Shown piece by piece: positions 11,275 through 20,700 of a DNA stretch of 64,000 bases. This DNA is from Pythium myriotylum. Taxonomy: Eukaryota; Oomycota; Peronosporomycetes; Pythiales; Pythiaceae. The notes beneath the pieces were generated by a model. It was not told the DNA's origin and ran no database searches. It was given only the letters and a program-made list of their open reading frames with translations. Location of the stretch: the NCBI GenBank assembly GCA_023091665.1, contig JALJCQ010000012.1, positions 1,364,001-1,428,000 on the forward strand. Direction: 5' to 3'. Within the stretch, counting starts at the first letter, position 1; each line of letters begins with the position of its first letter. The position numbers and the translations under genes are program-made.

Positions 11275-11972
11275 GGCTGCGAGCGTGCGTGTCGAGGGCG
11301 GAGGCAGGGAAGGCAGAGAGAGGCCTGGGAGGCGAGGCAGCAGCGACCAAGCAGTGGCGGCGCTCTTTACGGCTGACTGACGCAACACGGGACCGGGAAG
11401 TGGAGGGGCTTACGGTGCAGGAACCCACTCACCGACGAAACAACCCGTCTTATGGTGCGGATCCGCAACACATAATCCCTCTGCAAGAAGGTACGCCGCG
11501 AGAGAGGTTATGGGGTCCACTTTTCTGAGTTCCCAGCCCGGTTCAGCGAACCCAGCCCCTTTGAGTCAAGCCGCTCGTCGAGCTAACGCAACGCCACATG
11601 GGTTAGGGGTAGGGGATCTTTCGTCCAATCGTCCAGCTCTCTCTCGCAGATGTTTAGACCGGAGCTAAACAATGGGTTACGTTCGTACCCTCGTGTGTAC
11701 TGTACCCCTCGGCCGGCTGTGTAGCCCTGTGTCTCAAGATCAGCCCTCGCACGCCCATTGGGGTTCTGAGACACCTTTCCGCATCAGCCCCTTGACCGCC
11801 GGGCGGCGCGAAGCGAGATCCGCCGCTCAAGTACTCGGCGTGGCGTAGGACACCAGCCGGCGCACTTCCTCTCTCGCGGACAGCGGCGCTCCGACTCATC
11901 TCGGCGATTGCGGATCTCACTCCCCAACACGCGTCCTGCGCCCCAAGCGACGCCCCCTCCTCCCGCTCCCTC
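11275..11972. other. Divergent intergenic region between the kinase and Stealth gene A
   Basis: About 700 nt between start codons. An initiator-like TCACTCC lies at 11917-11923, about 50 nt before the Stealth ATG. A GGGTTACG octamer at 11674-11681 recurs as one arm of the palindrome at 34709-34727. No gene or repeat family is seen. Confidence 0.4.
11917..11923 (+). promoter_or_regulatory. Initiator-like motif of Stealth gene A
   Basis: TCACTCC matches YCAYTYY, 50 nt before the ATG at 11973. Pattern match only. Confidence 0.35.
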
Positions 11973-13430
11973 ATGCAGTCTCCGTCGGCCGTGAGACTGC
12001 GCATGGCGCTCGGCCAGCGACGCAACCTCCCCGTCATCCTCCTCGGCGCCATCACGGCGTGGATCCTCGTCTTCTATGTGCTCGGTGCGCTGCCGTCGGC
12101 CACGACCGTGGACGAGCTGACCCCGAGCGAGGCGCAGAAGTTCTCGGACGCCGAGTTCGAGCGACTCTTCCCGGGCAAATGCAAGATCAAGAACTTTGAG
12201 GAGCTGCGGCGCATGTCGATCGTCTACACGTGGGTCAACGGCAGCCAGCCGTGCTACCGCGAGTCGCGCATGCAGGCCGGCGGCAAGCACGCCGTTGGTG
12301 GCTCGCGCGACCGCGAGATCGGCGAGCTCAAGTACTCGATCCGCTCGTTCAAGAAGTTCGTCTCGTGGCACACGGGCCCGATCTACATCGTCACACCGGG
12401 CCACATCCCGGAATGGGTTGATCTCACGAACCCACGAATCAAGGTCGTCAACCAAGATGACTTGTTCCCCGAATACGCCAAGCAGTTCCTGCCGACGTTC
12501 AACACGCATGTGATCGAGCAATTCCTCTACCTCATCCCGGGCCTCTCCGACATCTACATGCAGATCAACGACGACTACATGTTCACCAAGCCGATTGAGC
12601 CGCATGACTTCTTCACGTGCGACGGCGGAATCCGACTCCTTCACGAGAACGGACTCATCTCCCACACACCTCCGACCCCGAAGAAGGGTATCTGGATTTC
12701 GTCCGTGTTGAACACGCAGCAAGAGATGGATTTGCGCTGGGGCCAACAAGATCGCCACTACATCAAGCACGCTCCGTTCGTGTACAGTCGCAAGGCGTTT
12801 GAGCGAATTCACCAGATCTTTGATCGACCGCTCTACACGACGCTCAAGTCCAAGTTCCGCGGAAAGCCCGACATGAACATGCCATTGCTTCACCACTACT
12901 ACATGGTGAGCCAGGGCAGTCAGGAGCTCGGCATCCCGATCTACTCGCCCCCGCAAGAGGAGATGCAGGGCTACAAGCTCATTCTCATGCAGAACGACAA
13001 CATCGACGAACTCAAGACCGTTTTTGGACAGATCATCGACGGCACCTCGCCGTACAAGATTATTGCGCTGAACGACGAATACTCAGATATGCGTGTTGCG
13101 GACACAGCCGTCGAGTTCCTGTCCACGTTCCTACCCGAGCCGAGCGAGTACGAGCTCAAGCCCGGCGCTGCTCCTCATCCGTTGACCATCCGAAAGCCTG
13201 ACACATGTGAAGTCGACGAGACCATTCTCTCGCCATTCCCTCGTCGCGTTGAAGACTCACAGAAGTTCCAGGTCATTGCCTACCGGGAGCTCCGGTGGGT
13301 AGCGTTTGTGACCTCTCTGCTGAAGGGTCTCGGTATGGGACTTGGTGGCATGATTGTCTACGTGTTCTACTTGCTCGTGCTGCGAAGCAAGTCGCCGAAG
13401 GGCTCTGCGTCGGTGTACGACAAAGTCTAG
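11973..13430 (+). CDS. Stealth-type sugar-phosphate transferase (GNPTAB-like), copy A
   Basis: A single exon of 485 residues. An N-terminal signal anchor (LPVILLGAITAWILVFYVLG, about residues 19-38) predicts a type II Golgi/ER protein. Stealth conserved regions follow in order: IVYTWVNGSQPCY (CR1), the ELKYSIRSFKKFV and PIYIVTPGHIPEW block with QINDDYMFTKP (CR2), and MPLLHHYYMV (CR3). Stealth proteins include animal GlcNAc-1-phosphotransferase, which tags lysosomal enzymes, and microbial capsule phosphotransferases. A second hydrophobic segment (LLKGLGMGLGGMIVYVFYLLVL) near the C-terminus suggests two membrane passes. An in-frame Met at 12003 is an alternative start just before the anchor. 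A paralogue lies tail to tail at 13683-15113. Confidence 0.85.
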   Translation: MQSPSAVRLRMALGQRRNLPVILLGAITAWILVFYVLGALPSATTVDELTPSEAQKFSDAEFERLFPGKCKIKNFEELRRMSIVYTWVNGSQPCYRESRMQAGGKHAVGGSRDREIGELKYSIRSFKKFVSWHTGPIYIVTPGHIPEWVDLTNPRIKVVNQDDLFPEYAKQFLPTFNTHVIEQFLYLIPGLSDIYMQINDDYMFTKPIEPHDFFTCDGGIRLLHENGLISHTPPTPKKGIWISSVLNTQQEMDLRWGQQDRHYIKHAPFVYSRKAFERIHQIFDRPLYTTLKSKFRGKPDMNMPLLHHYYMVSQGSQELGIPIYSPPQEEMQGYKLILMQNDNIDELKTVFGQIIDGTSPYKIIALNDEYSDMRVADTAVEFLSTFLPEPSEYELKPGAAPHPLTIRKPDTCEVDETILSPFPRRVEDSQKFQVIAYRELRWVAFVTSLLKGLGMGLGGMIVYVFYLLVLRSKSPKGSASVYDKV

Positions 13431-13682
13431 GAAAGCCTCGAATACGGTTACAAATAGAATCCACCAATGTTTTTGCGCTTGAATCCGAAAAGATCTGTGT
13501 TGTCCGTTGAAGTTTTGATGACGACTTCATCAAGCAATTGAAGTGAGCAAGAGGCTACCAAGTTTCGTGCAGCCAATAGCCCAAGTTTCACTCACTCAAA
13601 TCTTAACGTTGACATTCAACATCCAAACAAAACATTCTCGCCCACTCTATATTTCCCATGTGTCGGGACTGATGAATGAAAT

Positions 13683-15113
13683 CTATCTTCTCTTGGTCCC
13701 GCCGTGAACGCCTCCGCCTCCTCCAATTCCACTCGCGCGCTGAAATATGTACACTGAGCCGACAATCGACAGTGCGAATCCGATAGTAAACCCGACAGTG
13801 CTGACAAACCCACCTGAACCCGAAGGAGCCCCCAGTCTCCGGAAATGCACTGCATACGGAGATTCGGGCATGTTGTCTGCGACTTGGCGGCTGTTTTGCT
13901 CGCGAAGCGTTGAGTATGGCTCGACCACACGTGGAATAACGCTCGGGTCATAGGAACAACTAGGGCCGTGGTAACTGCTCACAACGCTCAGACTTTGGCC
14001 ATCAGGGAGTTCATAAAACTCTGGCTTCGGTAGCAGTTTACGGTAGAACCTTCCCACAAGTGCAGCCGTCTCTGGTCTTGTGTACTCGTCATTCAATGCC
14101 AACAATACTTCAGGACCTCGCCTGGCCAGAGCATCGTCGAATCGGTCTTCCAAGGCTGTGTAGTCTTTGTCGGTGATGCGAACTAGTATCCAGTCATCAC
14201 ATTCTGATAACGGGTTAAACTGCACTGGAATGCCAAGCTCACGAGAGCCCTCCTCATTCATGTAGACATGGTGAAGAAGCGGCATATTCAAGTCTTCGTG
14301 GTGACGAACTTGGTGGGATAACGTGGCGTCCAAAGCCTCACCAAACTTCTCGTGAATCCTTTCGAAGGCTAAGCGACTGTAGACGAAAGGGGCGTGCTTG
14401 ATGAAGTTGTACACGTGCTCGCCGCCATAGGTCTTGTCTGTGAGCTCGATTGTGTTCCGCACACTGGCGAGCCACGCGTTCGACTTGGTGCCTTTCACGT
14501 GGCGAATGTGGTTGATCTCAGTGAGGAATCGAATTCCACCATCGCACGTGAAAAATCGGTCAGGAGTGATCGGTTTGATGAACAAATAGTCATCGTTCAT
14601 GTGGATGAAGATATCGGTGAGTCCAGGGATCTTATGCAGATACTGCTCGATCACATTCGTGTCGAAGTTCGGAAGCGCTGTCTTGTCCTTGGGCAGGAGA
14701 TCATCTTGGTCGACGATCCGGATACGCGGGTTCGAAAGATCGAGCCAGTCAGGAATCTGTCCAGGGGTGACGATATAGATCGGTCCTTCCAACCACGGCG
14801 CGAACTTGAGCAGCGACCGCAACGAGTACTTGAGCTCGCCCATCTCTTTGTCGCGAGAGCTGCCACCCGGAGAGAGACCAGCCTTTTCCCGCCGTGCATT
14901 GTAGCAGCGTTCTGTGCCGTTGACCCACGTGTAGACGATCGCGCTCCGCCGCAGCGTCTCCAAGTTCTTGATCTCGCACCCGCGGCCGTGGCTCACGTCG
15001 CCGAGGCCTCCGCTTGAGAGATCGATCACGGCGAGTGGCGCATCGGGCTGGCCCACGTAGAGCAGCAGTGTGATCACCAACGCCGTGGCGACTAGTGCAA
15101 CGAATCCGTGCAT
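13683..15113 (-). CDS. Stealth-type sugar-phosphate transferase (GNPTAB-like), copy B
   Basis: A single exon of 476 residues, clearly paralogous to copy A throughout: IVYTWVNGTERCYN, ELKYSLRSLLKFAPW, IHMNDDYLFIKP, FFTCDGGIRFL, IKHAPFVYSRLAFERIH and MPLLHHVYM. An N-terminal anchor (FVALVATALVITLLLYVG) starts near residue 4. A C-terminal hydrophobic span (FVSTVGFTIGFALSIVGSVY) precedes a Gly-rich basic tail. Both copies keep the Stealth Asp and Asn positions, so both may be active on different acceptors, which is inference. The convergent arrangement, with 252 nt between stops, suggests inverted local duplication followed by divergence. Confidence 0.85.
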   Translation of the reverse strand: MHGFVALVATALVITLLLYVGQPDAPLAVIDLSSGGLGDVSHGRGCEIKNLETLRRSAIVYTWVNGTERCYNARREKAGLSPGGSSRDKEMGELKYSLRSLLKFAPWLEGPIYIVTPGQIPDWLDLSNPRIRIVDQDDLLPKDKTALPNFDTNVIEQYLHKIPGLTDIFIHMNDDYLFIKPITPDRFFTCDGGIRFLTEINHIRHVKGTKSNAWLASVRNTIELTDKTYGGEHVYNFIKHAPFVYSRLAFERIHEKFGEALDATLSHQVRHHEDLNMPLLHHVYMNEEGSRELGIPVQFNPLSECDDWILVRITDKDYTALEDRFDDALARRGPEVLLALNDEYTRPETAALVGRFYRKLLPKPEFYELPDGQSLSVVSSYHGPSCSYDPSVIPRVVEPYSTLREQNSRQVADNMPESPYAVHFRRLGAPSGSGGFVSTVGFTIGFALSIVGSVYIFQRASGIGGGGGVHGGTKRR

Positions 15114-15423
15114 GGAGGCCTGGCGTGAGGGGATGGATACGGGTCGTAGCGCTGTCGAGGCGGTCGTTCGTCTTCCGCCATGCGGTGTAAATTTTCAGAA
15201 TCAGCGGCCCGACGACCGAGAGGGTCTTCTAATCGCGATAGAACGAATGGCGCCAGATGATTGGCCAAAACAGCCGTATCCGCTGATTAAGTTCGACTAC
15301 CCGCGCTCTTAAGTTCGCCGTGAACAACGTCCGTCTCGCAGACACAACACTCTCGCATCCGACAATCCCGGCACTTGAGTTTCCTCCGGATACACTCCGC
15401 TTCCTCGGCCCCCCGCGACGACC
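15114..15423. other. Divergent promoter region between Stealth copy B and the epimerase-like gene
   Basis: 310 nt separate the two start codons. No gene and no convincing initiator motif are seen on either strand. Confidence 0.35.
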
Positions 15424-17221
15424 ATGAGCGACGGCAAGCCCCGCATCCTCGTCCTCGGCGGCGTCGGCATGATCGGCCGCAACTTTGTCAAGTTCTGCGT
15501 GGACAACGACCTCTGCTCCTACATCCGCGTGGCCGACAAGACCATGCCGGAAATCGCCTACTTCAGGTAAGTGCGGAGGGGGCTGTCACAGCGAAATGGC
15601 TCACCCTCAAAGTGGGATCTCCCAGCACTTCACACAAAGAGGCGTTTGCAGACGAGCGCGTCAAGTACGTTCAAGCAGACTTGACGCGCGACGCCCATCT
15701 CGAGCGAGCCTTCAACCCGGAGTTTGGGCCCTACCACTACGTCTACAATCTTGCCGGCGAGACCAAGTGTGGGCTCAACGAAAGCGTGTACGCTTCAAAG
15801 GTGCGCTGCAAAAGATTCGGGCGGCATGGGCGTGGACTTACGGCTCTCTGGGGGTGTCTTAGTGTCGGGATTTGTCGGTCAAGTGTGGTGAGTGTTGCCT
15901 TGAAACACATGACGCGAACATGTGTATACGCAACTGACCATGTCGAATCAGCAAAGTACGCTGCTCAGCACGGGAATGCGCTTGGGATCCGACGCTACCT
16001 TGAAGTCTCGACTGCATTCGTGTACAAATCGCAGACCAAAGCCCCGGCGGGTGAAGGGGCAGACCTTCAACCGTGGACCATGCAGGCCAAGTACAAGCTC
16101 GAGGTAGGCATTTACAGCTGAACATGGATCTCGTAGTAGCGATTATGCAGTTGGCTGTCATAACCTAGGCTGAAGAAGCGATCCGCAACCTCCAAGAGCT
16201 TGACACGGTCTTCATTCGACCAGTCACAGTAAGGATTGCATCGTGTTGCTCGGAGCATGCGCAACTTTTACATTCAATTTATCGCAGGTTTATGGACCAG
16301 CTGACTACATGGGTCTGATGCCTCGAATTATTTGCGCTGCTGCGTGAGTCGAACTTTTTTTGGTGCTACGGGATGCCTAATGAGCGCTCACTCCACTCCG
16401 CCACTGTTTAGTTACGTCAAGCTTGACGAGAAGATGAAGCTTCTTTGGGATGCAGAAATGCGAGTTAACACAGTGAGTTGCGCCGCCCTCAAATGAATTT
16501 GTGCTGCAGCTAACAATCTTTGTATAGGTCCATGTCCTTGATGTCTGCCGCGCGTTATGGCATTTGTCTTCGGAGGGAAAGCGGGGCGAAGTGTACAATC
16601 TTGCGGACAAGACCGACACAAGTAAGGAATCAATCACTGCATGTATTTTCTGTCTCCACGTACTAACATGGCTGCCCAGATCAAGAAAAAATTAATGCGA
16701 TCTTGGAGGAGGTGTTCAAAATCAGAACAGGATTCATCGGGAAGCTTGTCTCCAACCTCGCACGCGTGCGTTGGTCTCACCCAGTTCAACTCAGGGCATT
16801 GTCTCATAATGTGGATATGCACAGGTGAAACTATCGGACGTTGTTGATGAGGCGAATGACAAGCACATGAAGCCATGGTCTGATCTCTGTGCGGTACGTG
16901 TGCGATTAATCTCCAAACACGACGTCATCTAAGTAGTCTCACTGAAACTGTCCGCTAGGAACATGGCATCAACAACACCCCTCTGTCCCCTTACATCGAC
17001 AAAGAGCTTCTGCAGCATAACCACCTCTACGTTGATGGTGCAAAGATCGAATCAACGGGTTTCGAGTACGTTCATCCGACGGTACGGTATCATAGAATGC
17101 GATGGTTTGGATTGGAAGGTCTCTGATGGCGTCCACCGTGACCCAGCTTGAAGCCAAGGAAATCCGCAGTGTGGTCGAAGAGCTCATCAAGCAGAAGATC
17201 TTCCCACCGATTCTCTTGTAG
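15424..17221 (+). CDS. NAD(P)-binding epimerase/dehydratase-like (extended SDR)
   Basis: About nine exons separated by short introns. The first encodes MSDGKPRILVLGGVGMIGRN with the Rossmann GxxGxxG motif, and the acidic VADKT at the end of strand 2 suits NAD. Later exons give VKYVQADLTRD, YVYNLAGETK, YLEVSTAFVYKSQTK, DTVFIRPVTVYGPAD, VHVLDVCRALWHL and EVYNLADKTDT, all usual for nucleotide-sugar epimerases. Where YxxxK is expected, the sequence reads QAKYKLEAEEA: the Lys can be aligned but the Tyr position holds Gln. The last intron (ACG|gtacgg to gacccag|CTT) restores a final exon ending KIFPPILL at TAG 17219-17221. The exact edges of the third and fourth exons are uncertain. The substrate cannot be told. 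Confidence 0.75.
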
Positions 17222-17736
17222 ACGGGAGGTTTTCCATCGTTGGATAATCTCCCCTTTTCCATACGAAAGCCAGTCTTGTCATCCAGAATGCCAACATCCT
17301 ATCCACGAAAGACACTCTTGCTCTATTCGAGCTGTTCGGTTACATCGAGGTCTGGTTTGATTTGTCTAGCTCTGCGTAACTTCCTTGAGGGTACCCTCCT
17401 CTCCAATAGTGCCCCCTCCTCGCTCGAGCTTGCCATCTGGCGGGACCTTGGTTTCTCCCCTCTCTTCACTTTGCCCAGATCAAAATAGCCGTGCGCTTGA
17501 CGGACGCTATCGACGGCCCCGACCTCTTCCCTTCGGACCCGGCACTCGAAGGGAGGCGTCTAACCACGCGGGCTTTCTACGCACACGCGCCCGCGACCCT
17601 GCGCGTCGTCTTTCCCGCTCTCTCGACCGCGTGGCAGACAAGAACGCCGCGCCGACTCGGCCAACTCCATCCGTAGAAGCGAGGACGAGGGAACTCTCTC
17701 TCTCCATCTCGGAGGTCGCGAGTCTATCTCTCCAAC
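17222..17736. other. Intergenic region before the multidomain MAP kinase
   Basis: Contains TCACTTT at about 17465, a match to the YCAYTYY initiator, which would give a 5' leader of about 270 nt for the MAPK gene. No gene is seen. Confidence 0.35.
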
Positions 17737-20700
17737 ATGAGCGAGGTGCTCCCACCGCCGAAGGACCACGAACGCAGCAGCGGCAGCGACAGCCTCTCCG
17801 GGGCGCGAAGCGACGCGGGCAACGCGTCGCCGGCCACCGCCTCGTCGGTCTCGATCTCGTCGTCCCCCGCGCAGTCGGACGAGCCGTCGCCGGCGTCATC
17901 GACCGTCTCGGCGCTCAGCCCCGCGGTGTTCAAGGCCAAGAGCAAGCGCAAGAAGTTCCGCTCGCGCACGCAGTCGGAGGGCGCGGCATGGACGCGCGCG
18001 TCGCTGCGCATGAAGCTGCCCATGGACCGCGTGAGCGAGGCCATGCGCAACAGCGAAGGCTCGCTGCCGCGGCTCGTGGAAGTGCTGCTGGAGAACCTGG
18101 ACTACAGCCAAAGCGACGGCGACGACCCCGTGGGCACGGTCGCGCGAAAGCTGAGCGGCGGCTTCTCACTCGCCAACGTCGAGACCGTGGATAAGATGCA
18201 GCGCGTACAAAAGATGAGCCGCGAAGGATGCATCAGTATGTGGCTCGAACAGGGCGAGATCTCAGCACGTGCATCCGAGATCCTGGAGGATGCGCGTCTG
18301 AGTCTCCATGGAAAAGAGAAGAATCTCTACAAGTCCTCGGTACGCCGGCTGTCTGCCGCGCAGGATCCCATGCTCAACTCGCTCGGTGAGAAGCTTGCCT
18401 CATCGACGAAGAGTGCCGTCACGCTCCTGGACGCCCCAAAACTGGACGAGGAAGCACCTGGCGAGAGTGAGGAAGCCCCAGAAGCGACAAACCCCCCGCC
18501 TTCGGCATCCAAGATCGCCAGTGCGAAAAAGACACAAGCGACGAGCGGTCAGCCCCCTAAGCCTCCTGCCCCATCGCGGGTGTCGCCTCCCGCTCCAAGC
18601 ACACTTCCTCCTCCAACGAACGACAGAGAATCATCGACTTCAGCCCCGACAGACGCACAGGAACGCGAGTCCACACTATCAGATCCAGTGCGTCAGAGCG
18701 ATTTCTTCCGACCAGAATCAGCCACACTATATCACGAAGCCGTACGGTGGGAGGGCGTACTCAGCCGCCGAAGCGAGTGGCTTCGACGCCTCGAAAAACA
18801 TTACTACGTCCTCGAAGGCAAGTACCTGCGACGCTTCGCCTCCAAAGAAGCGTATATCGCCTCACGTGACGAGCCGCTGCTTCAAGAAAGTGAGCGATCC
18901 GCTCGCCGTCCATCGAGCGCCTCAGCGAATCCAGTGAGCCATCTTTATATCCTGGCCGGCGTTAAAGAATCGTCATCCCGAACAAACGGGTTCACGTTCA
19001 TCACAGAAGACAAGCGAACGCTGCAGCTCACTGCCCCGACACCTGTAGAAAAAGTGATTTGGATGCGCCTTGGGCTTGAGGCAATTGTCGCGATTCCAAA
19101 TCTCCCAGTCGCCCCACTGGACATGGAAGAATTCTACGCGATGATCGTCGTGCTCTATACAGCTCACTCCGGGAAGTGGAGAACAGAAGGAGATATGGCA
19201 GTCACACTGCCACCTCCATCAGAACAAGTTTTCACGAGGTTCTTCCGGCTGCTCGATCGAGATGTCATTTTCTGCTCCAACTACCCGCCTTCTGTTCCTT
19301 TCCATGGCGCGTATCGAGGCCACGCCGGTGTTGTGAGCTTCATTCACGAGTTCTCGAAGAACACGAACTGGACAAATTTCAAGATTGGCGGACTTTCAGT
19401 TGAAGGATCCATAGCAGTAGCATCTGGAAAGGAAGAACTCGAAAACAAGCGAGACAATCGTCGTTTTATCCAGAATTGGGTGCACAAGTTTATGTTCTAC
19501 TCCGACGGGCGACTCGCACGTTTTGAGATCAACGGTGACGTCGTAGCAGCAAGCGCAGTTTTCAAGGTCCCTGGAGCGGCTACGACGCTCAAATTGCCAC
19601 AGGAGTTTAATGAAGTAGATGCGGAGCACGGCAAACTGGGCACGCTTCTTGTCTACGTGATGCAAGGCAACGGGCTGAAAATGGGAGTGAATGCCAAGAA
19701 GGCAATCAAAGACCCAATCGTGATGGCCGCACTTCACCACGCTCAGCAAGCACAGCAGAACGGGAAGGATTCAGCATCTGCATCTAACTCGACATCTACT
19801 TCAACGACGACTTTGGGTGGTTTGTCGATGCCAACACTCACGCGTAAGTTCAGTTCTGGAATTAGCATGCTCAGTGGGAACTCGTCGAGCATTGGGCCTC
19901 CATCAACTGGTGATAAGGGAGATTTGGATGGAACCAAGAGCGCCTTCAGCACCGGAACCCCGCGCAACAGTGAAGAAGCAACCTATAGCCCCATGAACCC
20001 TGTATGGAAAAAAGTCATCGAGCTTCCATTCCACGATATCATCGGGACGTGCACATTGACAATGGACTTGCTCGATCAAGGTGCGACCGTTGGTTCCAAT
20101 AACAAGGTTGGTTTTGTGACTCTCAATGTTGCCAAGTACATTATGTCATCCCATGCGGGAGGCAGTGAGGAGGAAGAAGCCGCCATGTCGTCTGATGCAC
20201 GCTGGTACACCGTCAGCAACACGAAGGGAGAGTACTGTGGCAAGATTATGGTGGGCATTACTTGTCGCCGTGGGAACCCCAACGAGTCTGATGCAATGAT
20301 GAAGCCTCGTTTGCGTAAGAGTCGAAGTGTTGTGATTGACCGCCACAACCCTCCAACGGCTACAATGATGCAGTGGGATGCTCCATCCACCGCCGAGCTG
20401 ATTGGCGGTGCAATGACTCCAGCTAGCAGCTACAGCGGTCGTGGTGCTGCTACTCCCGGAGGTCGTATGGATGATGCTTATGCTCCCCACAACCAGGAAT
20501 ATCGCCGTCACGGATGGGCGAATGTCAAGCTTTCGCCCGAGTCGGCGTCTCGACCTCGATCGGATGGTGCTACGTCCGACAAGGGGTCGAAAAAGAAGGA
20601 GCCAGCTCCAGCCAAGTCTTCGAGCACGGGGCGCTTCGATGCGGTAGTGTGCAAGGAGAACGAGAACATGCACACTTTCATGGTGTGTGGTGCTCCATTT

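Noticed and set aside
11784..12956. 390-codon reverse open frame over Stealth copy A
   Set aside because: Antisense to a clear Stealth protein; composition is the complement of codon bias.
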